Source of the DNA: Salmonella enterica subsp. enterica serovar Typhimurium str. LT2
GTDB taxonomy: Bacteria > Pseudomonadota > Gammaproteobacteria > Enterobacterales > Enterobacteriaceae
NCBI RefSeq assembly: GCF_000006945.2
Contig: NC_003197.2
Location: 3,844,001 to 3,908,000 of the forward strand
Direction: 5' to 3'
DNA: 64,000 nt
Shown: piece after piece, positions 1 through 8,743 of the stretch
How positions within the stretch are numbered: position 1 is the first letter of the stretch
Layout: every line of letters starts with the position of its first letter
Position numbers and translations under genes: made by a program
The notes under the pieces: model-generated
What the model saw: the letters and a program-made list of their open reading frames with translations, nothing else
What the model was told of the DNA's origin: nothing
The model's database searches: none

Positions 1-2
1 CT

Positions 3-374
3 GCCCTGTTCATCATCGCGGTATTTGTTATTTCTCGCGGCACATTGCATGAATTACGCTGGCGCGGAAATTTTGCCGATACCTGGTATCTGTATTGCGG
101 TCCCATGGTGTTTATTTGCGCCGTCTCACTGTTCACGGTAGTTAAAAATAAGCTGAATGCGCGGACGTTACCTGGACTGGGGCTTATCTCCCGCCACTCG
201 TTGGGCATTTATGGTTTCCACGCACTGATTATCCATGCGCTACGTACTAATGGTCTGGAGTTAAAACGTTGGCCGCCGTTAGACATCGTGTGGGTTTTTG
301 CCGCGACGGTGACAGGAAGCCTGCTACTTTCCATGCTGTTACAGCGTATTGATAAACGGAAATGGGTTAGCTAA
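3..374 (+). CDS. wecH: O-acetyltransferase WecH, C-terminal part (cut by window start)
   Basis: The window opens inside this gene; the frame is already open at base 3 and about 123 codons remain before the TAA stop. What is visible is hydrophobic, with at least three membrane-spanning stretches, and fits the C-terminal end of an acyltransferase-3 family integral membrane protein. A conserved-looking SRHSLGIYGFH segment sits in the middle. By family and by position next to yiaB and xylB it is WecH (YiaH), which O-acetylates enterobacterial common antigen at the inner membrane. The catalytic N-terminal half is outside the window, so identification rests on the tail and on synteny. Confidence 0.8.
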   Translation, partial: ALFIIAVFVISRGTLHELRWRGNFADTWYLYCGPMVFICAVSLFTVVKNKLNARTLPGLGLISRHSLGIYGFHALIIHALRTNGLELKRWPPLDIVWVFAATVTGSLLLSMLLQRIDKRKWVS

Positions 375-396
375 ACGACAATGATGGCTCCGGCCA

Positions 397-750
397 TCAT
401 TCATCATCACTGTAGGAAGCGTAAAGATCGGTTCCATATATACTGACCCCCAGCGCCACCAGACACAGTATTTTCAGCGCGCCCGCCAGCGCCAGGTTAA
501 ATACGCCGACCGCGACCATGCCGATGCCAAGCAACAGCAAAGATTTGCAACGAGAAAGCAAGCGGCCATTTCCCGTGTGTTCCTGGCGAATTAAGACTGG
601 AAAACCACACATGACGATTGCCGCAAAAAAATATCCCTTTTCGCTTAATGTATGACAGCCTGGCCACAGTCCCACCAGGTATACCACTGCACCGACAACT
701 AACATTCCCAGGCCGAATATCCGTTTCCTGCGCGCAACGTGATCGTCCAT
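397..750 (-). CDS. yiaB: YiaA/YiaB-family inner membrane protein
   Basis: A 117-residue hydrophobic protein. Residues about 13-30 hold the motif VVGAVVYLVGLW, close to the start of E. coli YiaB, and three to four membrane helices can be drawn. A charged, acidic tail (SYSDDE) ends the protein. It lies convergent with wecH and just upstream of xylB on the same strand. An AG-rich ribosome binding site (GGAG on the minus strand) precedes the ATG. Function is unknown in the family. E. coli carries yiaA and yiaB side by side; only one such gene is visible here, so whether it is the yiaA or yiaB orthologue is inferred from the N-terminal motif. Confidence 0.75.
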   Translation of the reverse strand: MDDHVARRKRIFGLGMLVVGAVVYLVGLWPGCHTLSEKGYFFAAIVMCGFPVLIRQEHTGNGRLLSRCKSLLLLGIGMVAVGVFNLALAGALKILCLVALGVSIYGTDLYASYSDDE

Positions 751-889
751 CTCACTCTCCTTGTGGTTGTGTGAGACACATTAAGCGAAGAAATAGCGAT
801 GAAAAAGGCGCCTGCTCAGCAATAATATAAAAATCAGAAAACACACATACTTACTTCGATATAATTCAATAGAATTAATATTTACGGGA

Positions 890-919
890 AATGCCTTTCA
901 GCCAAAACTGAAAGGCATT
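890..919. terminator. 12-bp stem-loop after xylB
   Basis: A perfect inverted repeat (AATGCCTTTCAG, 6-nt loop, CTGAAAGGCATT) starts a few bases beyond the xylB stop. Read on the minus strand it is not followed by a clear T-run, so it may stabilise the xylAB mRNA 3' end or terminate weakly rather than act as a classic intrinsic terminator. Confidence 0.55.
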
Positions 920-924
920 CTGAC

Positions 925-2379
925 TTATGACATCAACGGCAACAGCTGCTGATAAAGTCGACGGAAGGTTTCACGACGTTGTTGATAAACCGCATGACGC
1001 TGCGCATCAGGATAATGCGCCTGCTCCAGCGGCAACTGCGGCAATACATCGGCGAGCGGGGTCTGTTTATTCACCGCAATTTGCGCCAGACGCGCCGCGC
1101 CCAGCGCTGGCCCTACATCGCCGCCAGTACGATAATCAAGCTGTAGCCCGCTAATATCAGATAGCATCTGACGCCAGTATTCGCTGCGCGCCCCGCCGCC
1201 GATAAGCGTCACGCTGGCGGGTTTGACGCCGCAGGCGTGAACCACATCCATACCGTCCGCCAAAGCATATCCCACGCCCTCCAGTACCGCCCGCGCCAGT
1301 TCCGCCGGGCCATGCTGATGGGTTAAACCAAAGAAAACGCCTTTTGCCTGCGGATTATTATGCGGCGTGCGCTCGCCGGACAGGTACGGCAAAAACCAGA
1401 TCGAATCGGCATGCTCATCCGCCTGCTGTGCGGCGGCAATCAGCGCCGGGACGTTCTCCTGCCCGGTGAGTTTAGCCGCCCAGTCCAGACAAGAGGCGGC
1501 GCTCAACATCACAGACATTAAATGCCAGCGTTCCGGCAGCGCATGGCAAAAACTGTGTACTGCGCTCTCCGGTTTACTCAGAAAGCCGTCGCTGACGGCA
1601 AAATAGACGCCCGATGTTCCGAGTGAGAGCATCGCCTGTCCGGCATCGATCATTCCTACGCCGACCGCGCCAGCCGCATTGTCGCCGCCGCCCGCCACCA
1701 CAGGTACTGCTGGCATTCCCCATGCGCTGGCCACCTCCGGCAGCAACGTTCCGGTAATGTCACTACCTTCAAATAACGCTGGCATCTGCTGTCGGGTTAA
1801 ATGACAGGCGTTGAGCATAACGTCGCTCCAGTCGCGCTTTTTCACGTCCAGCCACATCGTTCCCGCCGCATCCGACATATCGCTGGCAAAGACGCCTGTC
1901 ATTCGCAGCCGCAGAAAATCTTTCGGCAGCAGAACCTTGTCTATCTGGTAGAAAATATCCGGTTCGTGGCGCTGCACCCAGACTAATTTGGGCGCGGTAA
2001 AACCGGGCATCATCAGATTACCGGTTATCGCACGCGACTGCGGCACCTGTTTTTCCAGCCAGGCGCACTCTTCGCTACAGCGTCCGTCATTCCATAAAAT
2101 CGCTGGTCGCAGAACCTGCTGACGGCTATCAAGCAATGTCGCGCCATGCATTTGTCCGGCGATGCCCAACGCCCGGACGCCACTTAACGACTGTTGCCGA
2201 CCTAAACCTTTAACCGCACGATCCGTCGCCTGCCACCACTGCTCTGGTTCCTGTTCCGACCATAAGGGATGCGGACGCGATACGGTCAGTTTTTCAGTAT
2301 GCGTAGCCAGCACATCGCCCTGCTCATTCAACAGGATAGCTTTTACACCCGATGTACCAAGATCGATCCCGATATACAT
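925..2379 (-). CDS. xylB: D-xylulokinase
   Basis: XylB phosphorylates D-xylulose to D-xylulose 5-phosphate, the entry to the pentose phosphate pathway. The 484-residue product is a full-length FGGY-family carbohydrate kinase: the N-terminal nucleotide-binding motif MYIGIDLGTSGVKA and the GGGDNAAGA motif whose Asp233 is the catalytic base are both present, as is a C-terminal GGGARSEYW segment. The ATG giving MYIGIDLG was chosen over an in-frame ATG 57 bases upstream because it matches the family N-terminus. The upstream alternative would read through the BIME repeat between xylA and xylB. The gene is second in the xylAB operon. Confidence 0.95.
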   Translation of the reverse strand: MYIGIDLGTSGVKAILLNEQGDVLATHTEKLTVSRPHPLWSEQEPEQWWQATDRAVKGLGRQQSLSGVRALGIAGQMHGATLLDSRQQVLRPAILWNDGRCSEECAWLEKQVPQSRAITGNLMMPGFTAPKLVWVQRHEPDIFYQIDKVLLPKDFLRLRMTGVFASDMSDAAGTMWLDVKKRDWSDVMLNACHLTRQQMPALFEGSDITGTLLPEVASAWGMPAVPVVAGGGDNAAGAVGVGMIDAGQAMLSLGTSGVYFAVSDGFLSKPESAVHSFCHALPERWHLMSVMLSAASCLDWAAKLTGQENVPALIAAAQQADEHADSIWFLPYLSGERTPHNNPQAKGVFFGLTHQHGPAELARAVLEGVGYALADGMDVVHACGVKPASVTLIGGGARSEYWRQMLSDISGLQLDYRTGGDVGPALGAARLAQIAVNKQTPLADVLPQLPLEQAHYPDAQRHAVYQQRRETFRRLYQQLLPLMS

Positions 2380-2403
2380 AGTGTGGGTTCCTTTACTGAA
2401 AGC

Positions 2404-2469
2404 GCCCGGCAGCGCTACGCTTACCGGGCTAATCACGACTACAGGCCGGGCTAACGCGGAGTCGCCCGG
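2404..2469. repeat. BIME (paired REP elements) between xylA and xylB
   Basis: Two REP-like hairpins lie in opposite arrangement: GCCCGG...CCGGGC followed by CCGGGC...GCCCGG. They occupy most of the 99-bp gap inside the xylAB operon. Intra-operon BIMEs are known to protect upstream mRNA from 3' exonucleases and to lower downstream expression; here that would favour xylA over xylB. Confidence 0.8.
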
Positions 2470-2478
2470 TAGATAGGG

Positions 2479-3801
2479 TTATTTATCAAACAGATAACGG
2501 TTAACCAGATTTTCTAACAGCTCCTGATGACCGCTTTGATGTACTGGCGCCAGATTATGCTGCTCCGCATACTGCGCCAGTTCGCCTAAGGAGAGTTGTC
2601 CTTTCAGAATCTGCTGACCCAGCTCGCCATTCCAGCCGGCATAGCGCTTCGCCACGCGTTTATCCAGCTCGCCGTCTTCAACCATACGCGCGGCGATTTT
2701 CAGCGACAACGCCATCGTATCCATCGCGCCGATATGACCGTAGAACAGATCGTATTTATCGGTGCTCTGGCGACGAACTTTGGCGTCGAAGTTGAGACCG
2801 CCCGTCGTGAATCCGCCCGCTTTCAGGATTTCGTACATCACCAGCGCGTTCTCTTCAACGCTAATCGGGAACTGATCGGTATCCCAGCCCAGTTGCGCAT
2901 CGCCGCGGTTGGCGTCAACGGAGCCAAAAATACCCAGCGCGATAGCGGTTGCGATTTCATGGTGGAACGAATGGCCCGCCAGCGTCGCGTGGTTCGCCTC
3001 AATGTTCACTTTGATCTCTTTTTCCAGGCCGAACTGTTTGAGGAAGCCATAGACCGTTGCAACGTCATAATCATACTGATGTTTTGTCGGTTCCTGCGGT
3101 TTCGGTTCAATCAGCAGTGTGCCCTGGAAACCCATTTTATGTTTGTGCTCGACCACCATTTGCATAAAGCGGCCAATCTGTTCGCGTTCCTGGCGCAGAT
3201 CGGTATTCAGCAACGTTTCATAACCTTCGCGCCCGCCCCACAGGACGTAATTTTCGCCGCCCAGTTTATGCGTGGCGTTCATTGCCGTAACCACTTGCGT
3301 CGCTGCCCAGCTAAAGACTTCCGGATCCGGGTTAGTGGCGGCGCCTGCGCCATAGCGCGGGTTGGTAAAGCAGTTCGCCGTTCCCCACAGCAGTTTTACG
3401 CCGCTCTGCTCCTGTTTCGCCGCCAGCACATCCACCATCTGCGCGAAGTTGTTTTTATATTCTTTCAACGACGCGCCTTCCGGCGACACATCCACGTCAT
3501 GGAAGCAGTAAAAAGGCACATTCAGTTTGTGGAAAAATTCAAACGCCACATCCGCTTTGCGTTTCGCCAGCTCCAGCGCTTCGCCCGGTTGCTGCCACGG
3601 ACGATTAAACGCGCCTACACCAAACATATCCGCGCCGTTCCAGCAGAAGGTATGCCAGTAACAGGCCGCGAAACGCAGGTGATCTTCCATACGTTTACCT
3701 AAAACCAGCTCGTCGGGATTGTAATGACGAAATGCCAGCGGGTTAGTCGATTGAGGGCCTTCATAGCGAACACGATCGAGTTGGTCAAAATAAGCCTGCA
3801 T
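2479..3801 (-). CDS. xylA: D-xylose isomerase
   Basis: XylA interconverts D-xylose and D-xylulose in the cytoplasm using two divalent metal ions. The 440-residue protein is full length for the class II enzyme. His101, the base in the FHDVD motif, and the metal-site segments [28 protein letters not shown] and [13 protein letters not shown] are intact. The start [11 protein letters not shown] was preferred to an ATG 30 bases upstream because it matches the E. coli N-terminus and follows a GAGCTC-type Shine-Dalgarno region. It is transcribed away from xylR; both face the same 362-bp control region, whereas in E. coli the xylose transporter genes lie between them. Confidence 0.97.
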
Positions 3802-4163
3802 AGTGAGCTCCATAATCAGATAAGACGGCAAGTAAACGACATAACGTCATACTGGAATTTCCTGATTTATTGCTCAATTACGTTATTTCACACCGCTATT
3901 AAGAGAATCCCCAAATGTGCTCTGGCTCTCAAAAAAACGCTGAAAACCACAGAAGAAAAAAGCGATCGCGATCGAATCCTGGCAAATAAACAAAAAACCG
4001 TAATATATAGATAAGAAATGACAATTGTCATCCGCCGTTTGCTGTGATGAATTTCGCATAACGTTTCAGGCGCAAAATAATTTGTCATCATTCGCCAGAC
4101 CGTTATGTCAGCCGTTTTGATAGTATCCATGAGTCCAGGTTCACTTTTGCAGGATATATCCTC
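3802..4163. promoter_or_regulatory. xylA-xylR divergent control region
   Basis: This 362-bp gap has no convincing gene. It holds a near-perfect CRP palindrome (TGTGA-N6-TCGCA, 4043-4058) and two perfect 12-bp palindromes, CGATCGCGATCG (3963-3974, with two GATC sites) and TGACAATTGTCA (4019-4030). AT-rich stretches between them could hold promoters for both directions. The XylR operators should be here, since XylR with xylose and cAMP-CRP activate xylA in relatives, but I cannot place them with certainty. Confidence 0.6.
4043..4058. promoter_or_regulatory. CRP-cAMP binding site candidate (xyl)
   Basis: TGTGA-N6-TCGCA matches nine of the ten conserved positions of the CRP consensus TGTGA-N6-TCACA. 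It sits 105 bp upstream of the xylR start and about 240 bp from xylA, fitting catabolite control of one or both divergent transcripts. Confidence 0.6.
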
Positions 4164-5342
4164 ATGTTTGATAAACGTCACCGTATCACTCTGTTATTTA
4201 ACGCGAATAAAGCCTATGACCGTCAGGTAGTGGAGGGGGTGGGTGAATATTTACAAGCCTCGCAATCCGAATGGGATATATTTATTGAGGAAGATTTCCG
4301 TGCCCGTATCGATAACATTAAAGAGTGGTTAGGCGACGGCGTTATTGCCGATTACGATGATGACGATATCGCGCAATTATTGGCCGATGTCGACGTACCC
4401 ATTGTCGGGGTCGGCGGTTCTTACCATCTTGCTGAAAATTATCCTGCCGTTCATTACATCGCCACCGATAATCATGCGCTCGTTGAAAGCGCTTTCCTGC
4501 ATTTAAAAGAAAAAGGCGTTAACCGCTTCGCGTTTTACGGTTTGCCCAACTCCAGCCGCAAACATTGGGCGGCGGAACGGGAATACGCCTTTCGCCAGCT
4601 GGTCGCCGAGGAAAAATACCGCGGCGTAGTCTATCAGGGGCTGGAAACCGCGCCGGAAAACTGGCAGCACGCGCAAAATCGCCTCGCCGACTGGCTTCAG
4701 ACGCTGCCGCCGCAAACCGGCATCATTGCCGTAACGGATGCCCGCGCCCGTCACGTATTGCAGGCCTGCGAACACCTGCATATTCCGGTGCCGGAAAAAC
4801 TTTGCGTTATCGGTATTGATAACGAAGAGTTAACCCGTTACCTGTCGCGCGTCGCGCTTTCCTCCGTCGCGCAGGGGGCGCGGCAAATGGGCTATCAGGC
4901 GGCGAAGCTGCTGCACCGTTTGCTGGCGCGTGAAGAGATGCCTTTACAGCGCATTCTGGTGCCGCCGGTGCGCGTCATTGCGCGCCGCTCGACAGACTAT
5001 CGCTCCCTGACCGATCCGGCGGTTATCCAGGCGATGCACTTTATTCGTAACCATGCCTGTAAGGGCATTAAAGTCGAGCAGGTGCTGGACGCGGTTGGGA
5101 TTTCACGTTCAAACCTGGAAAAACGTTTTAAGGAAGAAGTTGGCGAGACGATACATGCGCTGATCCACGCCGAAAAGCTGGAAAAAGCGCGTAGTTTGTT
5201 GATTTCTACCACGTTGGCGATAAACGAAATTTCGCAAATGTGCGGCTACCCGTCGCTGCAATATTTCTATTCGGTGTTTAAAAAGGAGTACGTCACTACG
5301 CCGAAGGAGTATCGCGACCAGCATAGTGAAGCGTTGTTGTAG
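4164..5342 (+). CDS. xylR: Xylose operon transcriptional activator
   Basis: XylR senses D-xylose and activates xylAB. The 392-residue protein has an N-terminal periplasmic-binding-protein-like sensor domain (about residues 5-270, containing GVIADYDDDDIAQLLADVDVP and VIGIDNEEL) and a C-terminal AraC-type double helix-turn-helix (about 285-385, with VGISRSNLEKRFK and SQMCGYPSLQYFYSVFKKEY). Length equals that of E. coli XylR. In E. coli it lies after xylFGH; here it faces xylA directly, so it must use its own promoter in the shared gap. A REP element follows its stop. Confidence 0.95.
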   Translation: MFDKRHRITLLFNANKAYDRQVVEGVGEYLQASQSEWDIFIEEDFRARIDNIKEWLGDGVIADYDDDDIAQLLADVDVPIVGVGGSYHLAENYPAVHYIATDNHALVESAFLHLKEKGVNRFAFYGLPNSSRKHWAAEREYAFRQLVAEEKYRGVVYQGLETAPENWQHAQNRLADWLQTLPPQTGIIAVTDARARHVLQACEHLHIPVPEKLCVIGIDNEELTRYLSRVALSSVAQGARQMGYQAAKLLHRLLAREEMPLQRILVPPVRVIARRSTDYRSLTDPAVIQAMHFIRNHACKGIKVEQVLDAVGISRSNLEKRFKEEVGETIHALIHAEKLEKARSLLISTTLAINEISQMCGYPSLQYFYSVFKKEYVTTPKEYRDQHSEALL

Positions 5343-5369
5343 TTTATCCAGCCTACAGATGCCTTGTAA

Positions 5370-5394
5370 GCCGGATAGCGTAGCGCCATCCGGC
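5370..5394. repeat. REP element between xylR and bax
   Basis: A classic REP hairpin (GCCGGAT...ATCCGGC with the usual GCG-rich loop) lies in the 60-bp gap between the convergent xylR and bax genes, where it probably shapes both 3' ends. Confidence 0.85.
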
Positions 5395-5402
5395 ACACAG
5401 AA

Positions 5403-6227
5403 TTACATATGCGCGGCGATCAGACGCTGGTTGTCCTGGTACATCGCGAACAAGTAGTTGTTATAGCGCGACCCCTGGGTAGAGTAACCCTTCAGCTTAT
5501 GAATCATCGCCGTGGCGGTGACTTCCTGATCCGCCTTACGCAGTTGGGCGCGCGACTTGCGGAAAGAAGAATAAGCCGGATGCGTGTTCAGGTTGGCGAC
5601 ATACGCGCTCACCGACTCCTCAACCGACGCGAATTGCGAGTAACCTTTCACCTTACCCGGCGTATTGGTACAACGCCCTTTCGTGCACTTCATGCCGAAC
5701 AGGTTATTGTTGCTACGCGCCAGTTTAGAGGTTCCCCAGCCGCTTTCCGCCGCCGCCATCGTCGCCACCATGCTGGTTGGGATAATGTCGACGCGCTCCA
5801 GCAACGTATTCCACGGAATACGACGCGTGTTGCCGGACCAGCTCACTTTATAGCGCTTCGCGATATCTTTCATACGCGCGCGTTCAGACGGCGACCAGCG
5901 GTTCTGGTACTGTTTTGAGATCAGCCAATTACGGTCCGCGGTAATCGCGGCATTTTGGCTGGTGATGTAAGGCATAACGGTCCGGAGAAACGCTTTTTTT
6001 CTGGGGGTTCCGGAAGGGTATTTTCGCAAATCAGGAAGTGAACTGCTCTTTGCACTATTGCGAGAATACTCTTGTTTACTGCTAACCTGTTTATAACTTG
6101 TCTCAGTTATGTGGGACTTTTGACTCGTTTGTGTTGCGTGCGTCTTTGCCAGCACCTCACCCGAAAATGCGATGGTGAGTAACATAAGAATCATTGCCCC
6201 ATATCGTCGCATGGGAGTCAATATCAT
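5403..6227 (-). CDS. bax: Bax, glucosaminidase-family exported protein
   Basis: A 274-residue protein with an N-terminal signal sequence (MILTPMRRYGAMILMLLTIA, cleavage likely after VLA near residue 26), a Ser/Lys-rich linker, and a C-terminal mannosyl-glycoprotein endo-beta-N-acetylglucosaminidase-like domain (about residues 130-270, with AESGWGTSKLARSNNNLFG). The AxESxWGxS signature carries the likely catalytic Glu, suggesting peptidoglycan hydrolysis; the true substrate is not established. The start giving MILTPMRR was preferred to an ATG 99 bases upstream because it begins the signal peptide. It is convergent with xylR and divergent from malS. Confidence 0.9.
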   Translation of the reverse strand: MILTPMRRYGAMILMLLTIAFSGEVLAKTHATQTSQKSHITETSYKQVSSKQEYSRNSAKSSSLPDLRKYPSGTPRKKAFLRTVMPYITSQNAAITADRNWLISKQYQNRWSPSERARMKDIAKRYKVSWSGNTRRIPWNTLLERVDIIPTSMVATMAAAESGWGTSKLARSNNNLFGMKCTKGRCTNTPGKVKGYSQFASVEESVSAYVANLNTHPAYSSFRKSRAQLRKADQEVTATAMIHKLKGYSTQGSRYNNYLFAMYQDNQRLIAAHM

Positions 6228-6542
6228 TAGGTCTCCTGGTCGGATTGATACATTCCAACACCTTTTATTTTTCACGAAGTTGAGGTTTGAACCCCAAATT
6301 CTAGCAAAAATAGGCTTAAAAAGCACCTCAGGGAATAGTCTTAATCCGAAACTATGTCAAGTATTAACGATAACAGGCAGCAATAATGCCAATAAAATGT
6401 GGTGCTTATCGCAAATAGAGGCGTTTTTTTGCGCCTCGTCGCTCACCCTCGCGTCTCCTCCTGCGCGACTCTCTGCTGAGGAGGAGTTCATTCGCCTAAA
6501 AACCAGGCAAGCTGATGAATATTGCCCACAAAGGATAGCGTG
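6228..6542. promoter_or_regulatory. bax-malS divergent intergenic region
   Basis: This 315-bp gap contains promoters for bax (minus) and malS (plus). Two copies of the MalT-box core GGAGGA are visible, one on the minus strand at 6456-6461 and one on the plus strand at 6480-6485, about 60 bp before malS. The consensus is short, so chance matches are possible, although malS belongs to the MalT regulon. A GAGGCG/CGCCTC stem-loop with a T-rich loop lies at 6418-6437. No gene is seen. Confidence 0.4.
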
Positions 6543-8570
6543 ATGAAACTTGCCGCCTTCGCTCTGACGCTGATACCCGGTATCGCGATCGCCTCATCAT
6601 GGACCTCACCCGGTTTTCCGACGTTCTCGACGCAGGAAACCGGGCGCTTTACCAGCCATGCTGCATTAACAAAAGGTACACGCGCGTTAACGCTCCATAT
6701 TGACCAGCAGTGCTGGCAGCCCTCCGGCGCCATAAAACTCAACCAAATGTTGTCGTTAAAACCCTGCGAAGGCGCGCCGCCGCAATGGCGTTTGTTTAAA
6801 GATGGCGACTATACGATAACGGTAGATACCCGCTCCGGTACGCCGACCCTGTTGTTATCGATAAAAACTGAACCTGAACGCACCGCGCAGCTCGCCTACC
6901 AGTGTCCCGTCTGGGATGGGTCGCCGCTCACGCTGGATGTTCGCCAAACCTTTCCGGAAGGGACGGTAGTGCGCGATTATTACAGTGGTCAAACCGATAC
7001 CGTCCAAAACGGGCAAATCACGCTGCAACCTGCCGACAGCCACGGGCTTTTATTGCTGGAACGCGCGGAAACCCATGCGCCGGCGCCTTTTAACTGGCGC
7101 AACGCCACCGTTTATTTTGTGCTTACGGATCGCTTTCGCAATGGCGATCCAACCAACGACCACAGCTATAGTCGCCATAAGGATGGTATGCAAGAGATTG
7201 GCACTTTCCACGGCGGCGATTTGCGCGGGTTGACGAGTCAACTGGACTATCTACAGCAATTAGGCGTGAACGCCTTGTGGATAAGCTCGCCGTTTGAACA
7301 GATCCACGGCTGGGTCGGCGGCGGGACAAAAGGCGATTTTCCTCATTACGCCTATCACGGCTATTACACTCAAGACTGGACGACGCTGGATGCCAATATG
7401 GGCAGCGAAGCCGATCTCCGCGCGCTGGTCGACGGCGCGCACCAGCGCGGCATCCGTATTTTATTTGACGTAGTAATGAATCATGCCGGTTACGCCACGC
7501 TGGCGGATATGCAGGAGTATCAGTTCGGCGCGCTCTATTTATCCGGCGCGGAACGGCAAAAAATTCTCGGCGATCGCTGGACAAACTGGCGACCCGCCGC
7601 CGGACAAAGCTGGCACAGCTTTAACGACTACATCAACTTCAGCGACAGCGCCGCCTGGGAAAAATGGTGGGGGAAAAAGTGGATTCGTACCGATATTGGC
7701 GACTACGACAGTCCGGGATTTGACGATTTAACCCTGTCGCTGGCCTTCCTGCCGGATATAAAAACGGAATCTACCACGCCTTCCGGTCTACCCGCGTTCT
7801 ATGCCAACAAACCCGATACTAAAGCAAAGTTCATTGAGGGCTATACGCCACGGGATTATCTGACTCACTGGTTAAGCCAGTGGGTACATGATTACGGCAT
7901 TGACGGGTTCCGGGTCGATACTGCCAAAAACGTTGAGCTTCCTGCCTGGCAACAGCTAAAAACCCAGGCCAGCGCGGCGTTACGTGAATGGAAGCAGGCC
8001 AATCCGGACAAAGCGCTGGATAATAGCCCGTTCTGGATGACTGGCGAAGCGTGGGGCCACGGCGTCATGAAAAGTGATTATTATCGCTATGGTTTCGACG
8101 CGATGATCAATTTTGATTATCAGGAGCAGGCGGCGAAAGCGGTCGATTGCCTGGCGGAAATGGGGCCAGTCTGGCAGCAGATGACGGATAAAATGCAGGA
8201 TTTCAACGTATTAAGTTACCTCTCCTCGCATGATACGCGCCTTTTCCGTGAGGGCGGTGATAAGGCGGCGGAACTGCTGCTGCTTTCGCCAGGCGCGGTG
8301 CAGATCTTTTACGGCGATGAATCCGCTCGTCCCTTCGGCCCCACCGGCTCCGACCCGCTGCAAGGCACCCGTTCAGATATGAACTGGCAGGACGTGAGCG
8401 GAAAGTCAGCCGCAGCCGTCGCGCACTGGCAGCGTATTAGCCAGTTCCGCGCCAGACATCCCGCCATCGGCGCAGGCCAACAAACCACGCTGACGCTAAA
8501 ACACGGGTACGGTTTTGTACGCCAGTACGGCGACGATACGGTGATGGTCGTCTGGGCGGGCCGCCGCTAA
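6543..8570 (+). CDS. malS: Periplasmic alpha-amylase MalS
   Basis: MalS cleaves maltodextrins in the periplasm, producing mainly maltohexaose for the maltose transporter. The 675-residue protein starts with a signal peptide (MKLAAFALTLIPGIAIA, cleavage near residue 17) and carries the GH13 catalytic barrel from about residue 190. Visible signatures are DVVMNHAGYA (region I), GIDGFRVDTAKNVE with the nucleophile Asp, WMTGEAWGHG with the acid/base Glu, and SSHDTRLF with the transition-state Asp. The start was set at the ATG after AAAGGATAGCGTG, because 21 upstream bases in frame would add a non-signal extension. Confidence 0.96.
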   Translation: MKLAAFALTLIPGIAIASSWTSPGFPTFSTQETGRFTSHAALTKGTRALTLHIDQQCWQPSGAIKLNQMLSLKPCEGAPPQWRLFKDGDYTITVDTRSGTPTLLLSIKTEPERTAQLAYQCPVWDGSPLTLDVRQTFPEGTVVRDYYSGQTDTVQNGQITLQPADSHGLLLLERAETHAPAPFNWRNATVYFVLTDRFRNGDPTNDHSYSRHKDGMQEIGTFHGGDLRGLTSQLDYLQQLGVNALWISSPFEQIHGWVGGGTKGDFPHYAYHGYYTQDWTTLDANMGSEADLRALVDGAHQRGIRILFDVVMNHAGYATLADMQEYQFGALYLSGAERQKILGDRWTNWRPAAGQSWHSFNDYINFSDSAAWEKWWGKKWIRTDIGDYDSPGFDDLTLSLAFLPDIKTESTTPSGLPAFYANKPDTKAKFIEGYTPRDYLTHWLSQWVHDYGIDGFRVDTAKNVELPAWQQLKTQASAALREWKQANPDKALDNSPFWMTGEAWGHGVMKSDYYRYGFDAMINFDYQEQAAKAVDCLAEMGPVWQQMTDKMQDFNVLSYLSSHDTRLFREGGDKAAELLLLSPGAVQIFYGDESARPFGPTGSDPLQGTRSDMNWQDVSGKSAAAVAHWQRISQFRARHPAIGAGQQTTLTLKHGYGFVRQYGDDTVMVVWAGRR

Positions 8571-8577
8571 TCGTGGC

Positions 8578-8605
8578 GCTACCGGTCTCCTCGCGTACCG
8601 GTAGC
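8578..8605. terminator. Stem-loop downstream of malS
   Basis: GCTACCGGT and ACCGGTAGC form a 9-bp perfect stem with a 10-nt loop eight bases after the malS stop. A C-rich, not T-rich, stretch follows, so it is a weak or stabilising 3' structure. Confidence 0.5.
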
Positions 8606-8743
8606 CCCTTCAAAACAAAAAACTAACCTGATAAAAATTTGTAGCATAAAACATCAACACCACCGCCTGACCCCCATTTGCGCCCCGCCATTTGTAGCGT
8701 TATGGTTATCCACTTTGACAGACAGTTCGATAGATCACCCGTT

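Noticed and set aside
618..830. 70-codon frame overlapping yiaB on the opposite strand
   Set aside because: It is mostly antisense to yiaB, has no family resemblance and no convincing start signal.
2596..3702. 368-codon open frame antisense to xylA
   Set aside because: It lies wholly inside a highly conserved enzyme gene, has His/Arg/Phe-rich composition typical of a reverse frame in GC-rich codons, and no ribosome binding site stands out.
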